From: Anaerolineae bacterium
GTDB taxonomy: Bacteria > Chloroflexota > Anaerolineae > JAFGEY01
Assembly (NCBI GenBank): GCA_016929205.1
Contig: JAFGJF010000545.1
Location: 1-5,513, forward strand
Direction of reading: 5' to 3'
DNA length: 5,513 nt
This document shows positions 1-4,977 of this stretch, piece by piece. How positions within the stretch are numbered: the first letter of the stretch is position 1; every line of letters begins with the position of its first letter. The position numbers and the translations under genes were made by a program. Below the pieces are notes generated by a model. The model was given only the letters and a program-made list of their open reading frames with translations, was not told the DNA's origin and ran no database searches.

Positions 1-143
1 AACTTGAGGGGCCGTTCTGGCGTTTCGCATTTTTGAGTGGCCGTACCCCAGATCGCCTGCGTCATCGGCGGCGGATCGACGAGTTTCCCGCCGAGCAGCG
101 GTTCCATCACCACCACGGCGATGCCCCGTTCTGAATTTTCTAT
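1..143 (-). pseudogene. Aldo/keto reductase remnant, 5' truncated, continues past left edge
   Basis: Read on the minus strand, the frame starting at codon 131-129 gives ERGIAVVVMEPLLGGKLVDP, then PPMTQAIWGTATQK and KCETPERPLK, to the window edge. The MEPLLGGKLVDPP block is characteristic of the late barrel region of the predicted oxidoreductases in the aldo/keto reductase family (COG1453 type, often with a C-terminal ferredoxin domain). About 200 residues of barrel should precede it. Here resemblance stops near position 143, and the upstream DNA is the promoter and start of the PadR gene on the other strand. No credible start codon exists in frame. I read it as the 3' part of a broken gene whose 5' end was lost at this junction. 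The family call is from motif recognition only; the rest of the gene lies outside the window and could show further decay. Confidence 0.6.
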
Positions 144-154
144 GGCCAGATCAT

Positions 155-175
155 CTATTGACAAATTGTCTATAG
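155..175. promoter_or_regulatory. 21-bp palindrome, likely repressor operator
   Basis: The left arm CTATTGACAA (155-164) and right arm TTGTCTATAG (166-175) are inverted copies around a single central base, with one mismatched pair (T159/T171). The palindrome contains the whole -35 hexamer and extends into the spacer, so a dimer bound there would block RNA polymerase. PadR regulators commonly repress their own promoters, and a PadR gene starts 48 bp downstream, so autoregulation is the natural inference. The site does not match the ATGT-N8-ACAT pattern known for some PadR proteins, so the binding protein is inferred from position only. Confidence 0.6.
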
Positions 176-186
176 TGTGATATACT
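158..186 (+). promoter_or_regulatory. Sigma-70-type promoter for the PadR gene
   Basis: A perfect -35 hexamer TTGACA (158-163) is followed by a 17-bp spacer and the -10 hexamer TATACT (181-186). The -10 is preceded by TGA (178-180), giving an extended -10 element. Transcription would start near 193-195, leaving a leader of about 28-30 nt before the ATG at 223. The patch is clearly AT-rich against GC-rich surroundings. It is the best promoter in the window and should drive at least the PadR and DUF5320 genes. Confidence 0.8.
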
Positions 187-222
187 TTGGCTGTATGGGG
201 CTTTAAAAAAGGAGTGTAGACT

Positions 223-603
223 ATGCCAGGGAGACGTCATAGATGCCGCCAGGGACGCCGAGGCGGGTGGCTTCAAGAGCCGGCCTTGCTGCTGCTGCTG
301 CACCAAGGCCCGGCGCACGGTTACACGTTGAGCGAAAAGTTGGCGGGTCTGGGGATCGAGGATCTGCATCCCAGAGTCGTCTACCGGGCACTGCGCGATA
401 TGGAGGAGAACGGCTGGGTCACGTCGGATTGGGATGACGAGGAAACACAGGGTCCGCCGCGGCGGGTTTACTCGCTGACCGACCTGGGAAATGAAGCCTT
501 GAGAACGTGCATTCAGACGCTGCGGCAGACGCGCGTCCAGATCGACGATCTCATCGATACATACCAGCAGCATATGGAAAAGGGGCAGGGTGACTATCAT
601 TGA
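223..603 (+). CDS. PadR-family winged-helix transcriptional regulator
   Basis: This 126-residue protein is a small DNA-binding regulator. After a basic N-terminal arm (MPGRRHRCRQGRR, with one Cys at residue 8) comes the PadR winged helix: EPALLLLLHQGPAHGYTL (19-36) forms the first helix and turn, HPRVVYRALRDMEENGWV (49-66) looks like the recognition helix region, and RRVYSLTDLG (80-89) is the family's wing motif. A helical C-terminus (about 90-122) probably serves dimerisation, as in short PadR proteins. The ATG at 223 has GGAG at 211-214, eight bases upstream. The gene lies behind a strong promoter whose -35 sits in a palindrome, so it likely represses itself and perhaps the downstream genes. 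The ligand is unknown. The Arg/His/Cys arm could contact DNA or a metal, but a single Cys is weak support for sensing. Confidence 0.9.
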   Translation: MPGRRHRCRQGRRGGWLQEPALLLLLHQGPAHGYTLSEKLAGLGIEDLHPRVVYRALRDMEENGWVTSDWDDEETQGPPRRVYSLTDLGNEALRTCIQTLRQTRVQIDDLIDTYQQHMEKGQGDYH

Positions 604-644
604 CTTCATTGATGATCATCCGGGAAAAACAATCTCAAACGGAA

Positions 645-653
645 AGGAGGTGA
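645..653 (+). promoter_or_regulatory. Ribosome binding site fixing the DUF5320 start
   Basis: AGGAGGTGA is a full match to the anti-Shine-Dalgarno sequence. GGAGG ends eight bases before the ATG at 659. It excludes the in-frame ATG at 590, which would overlap the end of the PadR gene and add 23 residues unlike the family. Confidence 0.9.
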
Positions 654-658
654 ACAAG

Positions 659-994
659 ATGCCAAGAGGAGACCGAACAGGACCGATGGGCCAAGGGCCA
701 ATGACCGGGCGTGGCGCGGGCTACTGCGCCGGGTACGATGCGCCCGGCTATGCCAACCAAATGCCAGGACGCGGCTTTGGTATGGGGCGCGGCGGTGGAT
801 GGGGACGCGGCAATCGATGGCGAAACTGGTTCCGTGCCACAGGTTTGCCGGGCTGGATGCGTTTCGGTGGTGCGCCAGTCTGGACGCCACCAACCCGCGA
901 GCAAGAGGCGGATTCGCTCAAAGCGGAAGCGGGATGGCTGAAACAGCAGTTGGATGCCATTACCCAGCGCCTGAACGAACTGGAAAACACGTAA
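659..994 (+). CDS. DUF5320 family Gly/Arg-rich protein
   Basis: This 111-residue protein has the hallmark N-terminus MPRGDRTGPMGQGPMTGRG followed by AGYCAGYDAPGY, typical of DUF5320 proteins. Residues 35-56 are a Gly/Arg/Trp-rich low-complexity stretch (GRGFGMGRGGGWGRG and on). Residues 80-110 form a predicted amphipathic helix or short coiled coil (EADSLKAEAGWLKQQLDAITQRLNELE) that could mediate oligomerisation. There is one Cys (residue 23) and no signal peptide or membrane segment, so it is probably cytoplasmic. The family has no established function, but its genes often sit beside NifX-like and MinD-ferredoxin ATPase genes, as here. It lies 55 bp after the PadR gene with no visible terminator between, so the two are probably co-transcribed. 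Its Gly/Arg/Met composition recurs in the C-terminal tail of the next protein. Confidence 0.85.
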   Translation: MPRGDRTGPMGQGPMTGRGAGYCAGYDAPGYANQMPGRGFGMGRGGGWGRGNRWRNWFRATGLPGWMRFGGAPVWTPPTREQEADSLKAEAGWLKQQLDAITQRLNELENT

Positions 995-1010
995 ACGATC
1001 CAACGCAATG

Positions 1011-1051
1011 CGGGGCGGATAACATCGCGAGCAAGCAAGCCATCCGCCCCG
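1011..1051. repeat. Inverted repeat, 10-bp stem with 21-nt loop
   Basis: CGGGGCGGAT (1011-1020) is the exact reverse complement of ATCCGCCCCG (1042-1051). It starts 17 bp after the DUF5320 stop codon. In RNA it would form a GC-rich hairpin with a large loop. No U-run follows, so it is not a canonical intrinsic terminator. With the second stem-loop just downstream it makes a structured intergenic segment that may set relative expression of the genes on either side. Confidence 0.55.
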
Positions 1052-1062
1052 GAGGCCCAAAG

Positions 1063-1094
1063 GGATCAGGTCTGCGCCAGCGCAGACCTGATCC
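1063..1094. repeat. Perfect 14-bp inverted repeat, compact stem-loop
   Basis: GGATCAGGTCTGCG (1063-1076) pairs perfectly with CGCAGACCTGATCC (1081-1094) around the loop CCAG. Such a long exact stem is unlikely by chance. It lies between the DUF5320 gene and the main operon. The bases after it (ACCGGGTCATTTAATTATAG) are not a U-tract, and none occurs on the other strand either, so classical Rho-independent termination is doubtful. Alternatives are an RNA processing or stabilising hairpin, a copy of a dispersed intergenic palindrome, or a DNA operator. The last is suggested by a possible -10 element TATAGT at 1110-1115, though its -35 region is poor. Confidence 0.75.
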
Positions 1095-1136
1095 ACCGGG
1101 TCATTTAATTATAGTCGTATAGATGGAGGAAAGCAA

Positions 1137-1544
1137 ATGAAGGTGATTGTCACAGCCAACGGCACCACATTGGAGTCGCCGGCAAGCCCGATTTTTGGGC
1201 GCTGCCCAACGTTCATCCTGGTCGATACGGAAACGATGCAGTATCAGGCCATTGCCAATCCCGCGCTTAGCGCAGGAGGTGGGGCAGGCATCCAGGCTGC
1301 CCAATTTGTCGTCGACCAGGGCGCACAAACGATCGTGACCGGCAACGTGGGTCCGAACGCGTTTGGCGTGCTGCAGGCTGCCGGACTGTCGGTGTACGTG
1401 GTCAAGGAAGGCACGGTGCAGCAAGCGATAGAAGCGTACAAAGCAGGTCAGCTATCGGTTGCCAGTGGCGCGACCGGGCCATCACATGCCGGCATGGGCC
1501 GTGGAGCAGGCCGCGGGATGGGACAAGGGAGAAGAGGACAATGA
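1137..1544 (+). CDS. NifX/NifB-like cofactor-binding protein with Gly/Arg/Met tail
   Basis: This 135-residue protein consists mainly of a dinitrogenase iron-molybdenum cofactor biosynthesis domain (Pfam PF02579; also in NifX, NifY and the NifB C-terminus). Residues 1-105 carry the opening strand MKVIVTANG, the motif PIFGRCPTFILVD (18-30) with Cys23, a glycine loop AGGGAGIQAAQFVVDQG (46-62), and TGNVGPNAF (68-76). The family fold binds metal clusters or cofactor precursors, and stand-alone versions in anaerobes usually have no demonstrated substrate. Residues 110-135 form an unusual tail (MGRGAGRGMGQGRRGQ at 120-135) that resembles the DUF5320 protein upstream. The ATG at 1137 has GGAGG at 1125-1129. 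The stop overlaps the next start in ATGA. It begins the main operon, after the stem-loop region. No nitrogenase gene is visible, so a role in FeMo-co synthesis is not supported. Confidence 0.88.
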   Translation: MKVIVTANGTTLESPASPIFGRCPTFILVDTETMQYQAIANPALSAGGGAGIQAAQFVVDQGAQTIVTGNVGPNAFGVLQAAGLSVYVVKEGTVQQAIEAYKAGQLSVASGATGPSHAGMGRGAGRGMGQGRRGQ

Positions 1545-1930
1545 AAATTGCCGTTTCAGCAAATGAAAACACAGGTCTGGACAGTGCGATTGGTGCACAT
1601 TTTGGGCGCTGCCCCTATTTTGTACTGATCGACGTTGACGAGTTCGGCAAGGTCGAAGCAGTACAGAGTATCGACAATCCGTATTATGGCAGCCACGAAC
1701 CAGGCCAGGTGCCAGGATTCATCCACAGCCAAGCGGCCGACGTGATGCTTGCCGGCGGAATGGGAGGACGTGCCGTCGCCTTTTTCCAGCAATACGGTAT
1801 CGAACCGGTGACTGGTGCGGCCGGCACCGTGCGCGACACATTGGAAGCGTTCTTGAGCGGCGCATTGACCGGCGTCGCGCCCTGCCGGGAGAGCGTCGAT
1901 CACGGCCATGGCGAGGATCATCATCACTGA
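1541..1930 (+). CDS. NifX/NifB-like cofactor-binding protein with His-rich tail
   Basis: This 129-residue protein is a second PF02579-domain protein, paralogous to the one it overlaps by 4 bp. It begins MKIAVSANENTGLDSAIGAH and has the motif AHFGRCPYFVLIDV (19-32) with Cys24. It continues with a segment 45-62 rich in Asn, Pro, Tyr, Gly and His, then the loop MLAGGMGGRAVAFFQQYGI. The C-terminus CRESVDHGHGEDHHH (115-129) has one Cys and five His and looks like a flexible metal-binding tail. His or Cys/His tails are common in the stand-alone branch of this family. A likely ribosome site is AAGGGAG at 1525-1531, inside the upstream gene, so translation is probably coupled. Its job is inferred: binding or handing over metal or cluster to the ATPase encoded directly after it. 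Confidence 0.9.
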   Translation: MKIAVSANENTGLDSAIGAHFGRCPYFVLIDVDEFGKVEAVQSIDNPYYGSHEPGQVPGFIHSQAADVMLAGGMGGRAVAFFQQYGIEPVTGAAGTVRDTLEAFLSGALTGVAPCRESVDHGHGEDHHH

Positions 1931-1933
1931 ATC

Positions 1934-1940
1934 GGAGGAG
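1934..1940 (+). promoter_or_regulatory. Ribosome binding site supporting a GTG start
   Basis: GGAGGAG lies in the 15-bp gap after the preceding stop codon. GGAGG ends seven bases before the GTG at 1946, which places the Walker A region at the usual distance from the N-terminus for MinD-like ATPases. Confidence 0.8.
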
Positions 1941-1945
1941 ATATT

Positions 1946-2821
1946 GTGATCGTTGCCGTTGCCAGTGGCAAAGGAGGTACCGGCAAGACGACGGTGGCCG
2001 TCAACCTGGCTTTGAGCCTGGCGGCCAAACAGCCGTCTGCCGGACCTGTGTTTTTGGATTGTGATGTCGAAGAACCGAATGCCGCACTGTTCGTTCATCC
2101 ACAACTTGCGGATCGTCGCGAGGTGGGGCAGCTGATCCCCGAGGTTGATTTTGCCCGCTGCACCTATTGCGGCCGCTGTGCCGAGGTGTGCCAGTACAAC
2201 GCCATTGCCGTCGTGGGGGAGAAAGTCTTGATCTTTGGCGAATTGTGCCATGGTTGCGGCAGTTGCACGCTCAACTGCCCGGAAGATGCGATCCACGAGG
2301 TGCTCAAGGTGATGGGCAGCATAGAGCGGGGACAGGCTGGGGCGATCACTTTTGCCCAAGGGACAATGAACATCGGCGAGGCCATGGCTGTGCCGATCAT
2401 CCGCCAGTTGAAACAATGGGCCATTCCCGCCCGCGCCGCCCAGCAGCCCGTCATCCTCGACGCGCCGCCGGGCACGGCTTGCCCCGTGGTGGAGACGATG
2501 CGCGGCGCAGACGTGGTGCTGATGGTCACCGAGCCGACACCGTTTGGGCTGCACGATCTCAAGCTGGCAGTAGAGGTCGCACGCGACGAGTTGGGCCTGC
2601 CTGTGGGAGTGGTTATCAACCGCGAAGGGGTAGGCGATCGCGGCGTGGAGCAGTATTGTATGGAAGAGGATATCCCGATCTTGATGCGCATTCCCCTGGA
2701 ACGGCGCATCGCCGAAGCGTATTCGGAAGGTATATCGCTGGTAGAGGTGATGCCGGCATACCGCGAGCGTTTTGTGGACCTGTGGATGCAACTGGAATCG
2801 ATGCATCGAGATGGACGGTAA
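1946..2821 (+). CDS. MinD-superfamily ATPase with inserted ferredoxin domain (first copy)
   Basis: This 291-residue P-loop ATPase belongs to the COG1149-type group of MinD/Mrp-like proteins. The deviant Walker A SGKGGTGKTT occupies 7-16, with the signature Lys9 and the catalytic Lys14. FLDCDVEEPN (36-45) matches the switch region. The insert holds two CX2CX2CX3C clusters: Cys72, 75, 78, 82 and Cys101, 104, 107, 111, so two [4Fe-4S] centres are expected. VILDAPPGTACPV (169-181) is the Walker B region, and the C-terminal part is complete. The start is GTG, set by the ribosome site at 1934. Related proteins such as NBP35 and Mrp are Fe-S scaffolds or carriers, but for this branch the partner is not established. 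It follows two NifX-like genes, which suggests ATP-driven cluster or metal transfer involving them. The end overlaps the radical SAM gene by 11 bp. Cytoplasmic. Confidence 0.92.
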   Translation: MIVAVASGKGGTGKTTVAVNLALSLAAKQPSAGPVFLDCDVEEPNAALFVHPQLADRREVGQLIPEVDFARCTYCGRCAEVCQYNAIAVVGEKVLIFGELCHGCGSCTLNCPEDAIHEVLKVMGSIERGQAGAITFAQGTMNIGEAMAVPIIRQLKQWAIPARAAQQPVILDAPPGTACPVVETMRGADVVLMVTEPTPFGLHDLKLAVEVARDELGLPVGVVINREGVGDRGVEQYCMEEDIPILMRIPLERRIAEAYSEGISLVEVMPAYRERFVDLWMQLESMHRDGR

Positions 2822-3773
2822 TACGATCGTTTTTGGTCCGGTGCCTTCCAGGCGTTTGGGGCGCAGTCTGGGCGTCAATAACATTCCACCCAAGCATTGT
2901 ACCTACTCTTGTGTCTACTGCCAGATAGGGCGCACCACGCAGATGCGGGTGGAACGGAGCGCGTTTTACGAACCGGAGCGGGTTTTGGCGGCGGTTCAAA
3001 CGCGCATCGCCCAGGCTGATCAGGCCGGAGAACGCATTGATTACCTGACTTTTGTGCCCGACGGCGAGCCGACGCTTGACATCCACCTCGGACGCACCAT
3101 CGTGATGCTCAAATCGTTGGGCCTTCCAGTCGCGGTGATTACCAATGGCGCGCTGTTGTGGCAGGAAGATGTGAGAACAGCTTTGATGCAGGCCGACTGG
3201 GTATCCTGCAAGGTCGATGCCGTACAAGAGGCGATCTGGCGGCGGATCGATCGTCCGCACCGGCGCTTGCGGTTGTCATCGATTTTGGATGGTATGCTCG
3301 CCTTTGCCTCGACCTACGGGGGAGCGTTGGTGACGGAAACGATGCTGGTCGGCGGCATCAACGACGCGGACGCACACCTCCGCCAAGTGGCCGATTTTGT
3401 GGGACGCCTGCAGCCGGATGCGGCTTTTCTTTCCATCCCAACCCGGCCTCCTGCGGTCAAGTGGGTTCGGCCTGTCGACGAGGCCGGCCTCAACCGGGCC
3501 TACCAGATCTTGTGTGGGCGGGTCGCGCACGTCGAGTGTTTGATCGGCTATGAGGGAAACGCGTTTGCCTCAACCGGCGATGCCGTGCAAGATCTGCTCA
3601 GTATCACGGCGGTGCATCCTATGCGCGAGGATGCCGTGGGCGCTCTGTTGGCCCGAACGGAAACAGATTGGTCCGTTGTTGATGGCTTGATTGCGCAGGG
3701 ACACATGCGTCGGATCGATTACGAGGGAAAAGCCTTTTATGCAAGAAAACTCGATGCCAAGCAAAACACCTGA
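2811..3773 (+). CDS. Radical SAM enzyme, COG0731-like, with C-terminal winged-helix-like domain
   Basis: This 320-residue protein starts FGPVPSRRLGRSLGVN (8-23), a signature of the COG0731 Fe-S oxidoreductase group. The radical SAM motif CTYSCVYC (Cys30, 34, 37; CX3CX2C) binds a [4Fe-4S] cluster and S-adenosylmethionine. VPDGEPTLD (82-90) is the GE motif that contacts SAM, and AVITNG further on fits the barrel. Residues from about 265 to 314 (VHPMREDAVGALLARTETDW, then SVVDGLIAQGHMRRIDYEGK) resemble a winged helix that may bind a partner or nucleic acid. I chose the ATG at 2811 because it directly precedes the family N-terminus. The ATG at 2772 would add 13 atypical residues. The ribosome site is weak, so translation is probably coupled to the ATPase gene it overlaps. 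The substrate is unknown. COG0731 includes relatives of tRNA wybutosine enzymes, but the operon argues for a cofactor or protein target. Confidence 0.9.
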   Translation: MDGNTIVFGPVPSRRLGRSLGVNNIPPKHCTYSCVYCQIGRTTQMRVERSAFYEPERVLAAVQTRIAQADQAGERIDYLTFVPDGEPTLDIHLGRTIVMLKSLGLPVAVITNGALLWQEDVRTALMQADWVSCKVDAVQEAIWRRIDRPHRRLRLSSILDGMLAFASTYGGALVTETMLVGGINDADAHLRQVADFVGRLQPDAAFLSIPTRPPAVKWVRPVDEAGLNRAYQILCGRVAHVECLIGYEGNAFASTGDAVQDLLSITAVHPMREDAVGALLARTETDWSVVDGLIAQGHMRRIDYEGKAFYARKLDAKQNT

Positions 3774-4977
3774 AAAAGCAAGTGATGCTCGTCCGCCGGT
3801 CAACGTCGAACGCTGGGGATGGTATTCCATCGGCATCAACGTGGTCCTGGCGACAATCAACCTGATCATCGCCCTTACCTCTGGCAGCTTGGCTGTTGAA
3901 GCAGAAATGATCCACAACGTGGTCGATTTTTTGGCCGCAGTGGGCGTGCTGATTGGCCTCAAGCTCTCGACGCGCAAAACCAAGGCTTTTCCATATGGCC
4001 TGTACAAGCTAGAGAACGTCATTTCCGTTCTCTTGGCAGGGATGACTTTTCTCACCGCTTACGAGATCGCGCGGGATGCGCTGCTTGCAAATACCTCTCC
4101 GGCCACGGTGAACGTGTGGATGCTGATTGGCATTGCCGCAGCAACCGCCATCCCTTTGATTTTCAGTCATTTCGAGATGCGCGCCGGGCGAGCGGCCAAC
4201 TCGCCGGCCCTCATCGCCGACGCAAGCGAGTATCGCGCGCACGTTTTTACCACGGGGGTCGTCTTTGCTGCTTTGCTGGCACAATGGTTCAACCTGCCGT
4301 TGGATCGCATTGCGGCATTGGTCATTGTCATCGCTATCGGTAAGACCGGTTGGGAGCTGCTGGTCGATGGGATGCGCGTGCTGTTGGATGCTTCCCTCGA
4401 TGCCGAGACGCTGCGCGAGATCCGGGAAACCATCGCCGCCGAGCCAACAGTGACCGAGGTTCACTGGGTCACCGGGCGCAACGCGGGGCGATTTCGTTTT
4501 GTCGAGGCCGAGGTTGCGTTGCGTGTGCGCGAGTTGGAAAAAGCGGAAATGGTCACGCAGCGCATCGAAACCCGGATCCGTGAAGCATGCCCGCACGTCG
4601 ACCGGGTGTTGATCCACGCCGAGCCCGTGCAGCGCACGCACGCATTGTACGCAATCCCCCTTGCCAACGTGGAAGGCAGTTTGAGCGAGCATTTTGGCGA
4701 GGCTCCCTACTTTGCCCTGGTCAAGGTCCGCCTGGCCGATGACGCCGTTGAGGCACAGCAGGTTCTTGCTAATCTCTTTCTAGATGTAGAGAAAGCCAAG
4801 GGGATTCAGGTGGCCGAATGGCTGGTCTCACAAAAAGTGGATGTGGTGTTGCTGAGACAGGTGCTGCAACACAAAGGACCGGTGTATGCTCTGCGTGATG
4901 CCGGAATCGAACTGCGACAAACGGAGGCCGCCACGGTGGCTGGGGTTATTCGAGAACAAGGAGAAAAAACGCATTGA
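3739..4977 (+). CDS. CDF cation transporter fused to a C-terminal NifX-like domain
   Basis: This 412-residue inner-membrane protein belongs to the cation diffusion facilitator family, which exports divalent metals such as Zn, Fe, Mn, Co or Ni in exchange for protons. About six membrane helices span residues 28-216. The TM2 metal site is HNVVD (His59, Asp63). The TM5 site, usually HxxxD, reads EYRAH (Glu164, His168). Residues about 218-297 form the cytoplasmic CDF dimerisation domain. Residues 301-405 are a NifX/NifB-like PF02579 domain with EHFGEAPYF (317-325), where the free-standing paralogues have FGRCP, so the Cys is missing. The ATG at 3739 has GAGGG at 3723-3727 and gives a 35-bp overlap with the radical SAM gene. 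The ATG at 3754 is an alternative. The fusion ties metal transport directly to the cofactor genes around it, perhaps as a sensor or docking module. Confidence 0.9.
   Translation: MQENSMPSKTPEKASDARPPVNVERWGWYSIGINVVLATINLIIALTSGSLAVEAEMIHNVVDFLAAVGVLIGLKLSTRKTKAFPYGLYKLENVISVLLAGMTFLTAYEIARDALLANTSPATVNVWMLIGIAAATAIPLIFSHFEMRAGRAANSPALIADASEYRAHVFTTGVVFAALLAQWFNLPLDRIAALVIVIAIGKTGWELLVDGMRVLLDASLDAETLREIRETIAAEPTVTEVHWVTGRNAGRFRFVEAEVALRVRELEKAEMVTQRIETRIREACPHVDRVLIHAEPVQRTHALYAIPLANVEGSLSEHFGEAPYFALVKVRLADDAVEAQQVLANLFLDVEKAKGIQVAEWLVSQKVDVVLLRQVLQHKGPVYALRDAGIELRQTEAATVAGVIREQGEKTH
4958..4963 (+). promoter_or_regulatory. Ribosome binding site supporting a TTG start
   Basis: AAGGAG lies inside the end of the transporter gene, ten bases before the TTG at 4974. 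It favours that codon, which gives an N-terminus of the form MKQLVILSGKGG, typical of the family. The in-frame TTG at 4983 and GTG at 4986 would cut into the first strand. Confidence 0.65.

Noticed and set aside
286..300. CTG trinucleotide run as a repeat element
   Set aside because: It encodes the conserved leucine-rich first helix of the PadR domain and is explained by codon preference.
590..658. Upstream extension of the DUF5320 protein from the ATG at 590
   Set aside because: It overlaps the PadR end, lacks a good ribosome site and adds residues unlike the family. The ATG at 659 has a full Shine-Dalgarno sequence and the family N-terminus.
1063..1100. Canonical Rho-independent terminator
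   Set aside because: The stem is perfect but no run of T follows it on either strand, so it is listed as an inverted repeat only.
1137..1930. Nitrogen fixation (nifX) genes
   Set aside because: The PF02579 domain alone does not indicate nitrogenase. No nifHDKEN or NifB radical SAM partner is visible, and this radical SAM protein carries the COG0731 signature, not that of NifB.
1556..2893. A 445-codon open frame on the minus strand
   Set aside because: It lies antisense to three genes with clear family motifs (FGRCP, Walker A and ferredoxin cysteines, PVPSRR). Its translation shows no recognisable domain. Long antisense frames are common in GC-rich DNA.
3691..3738. Longer start for the transporter at 3691
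   Set aside because: It would lengthen the overlap with the radical SAM gene to 83 bp and add 16 residues before an already long N-terminal arm. The ATG at 3739 has a plausible ribosome site.
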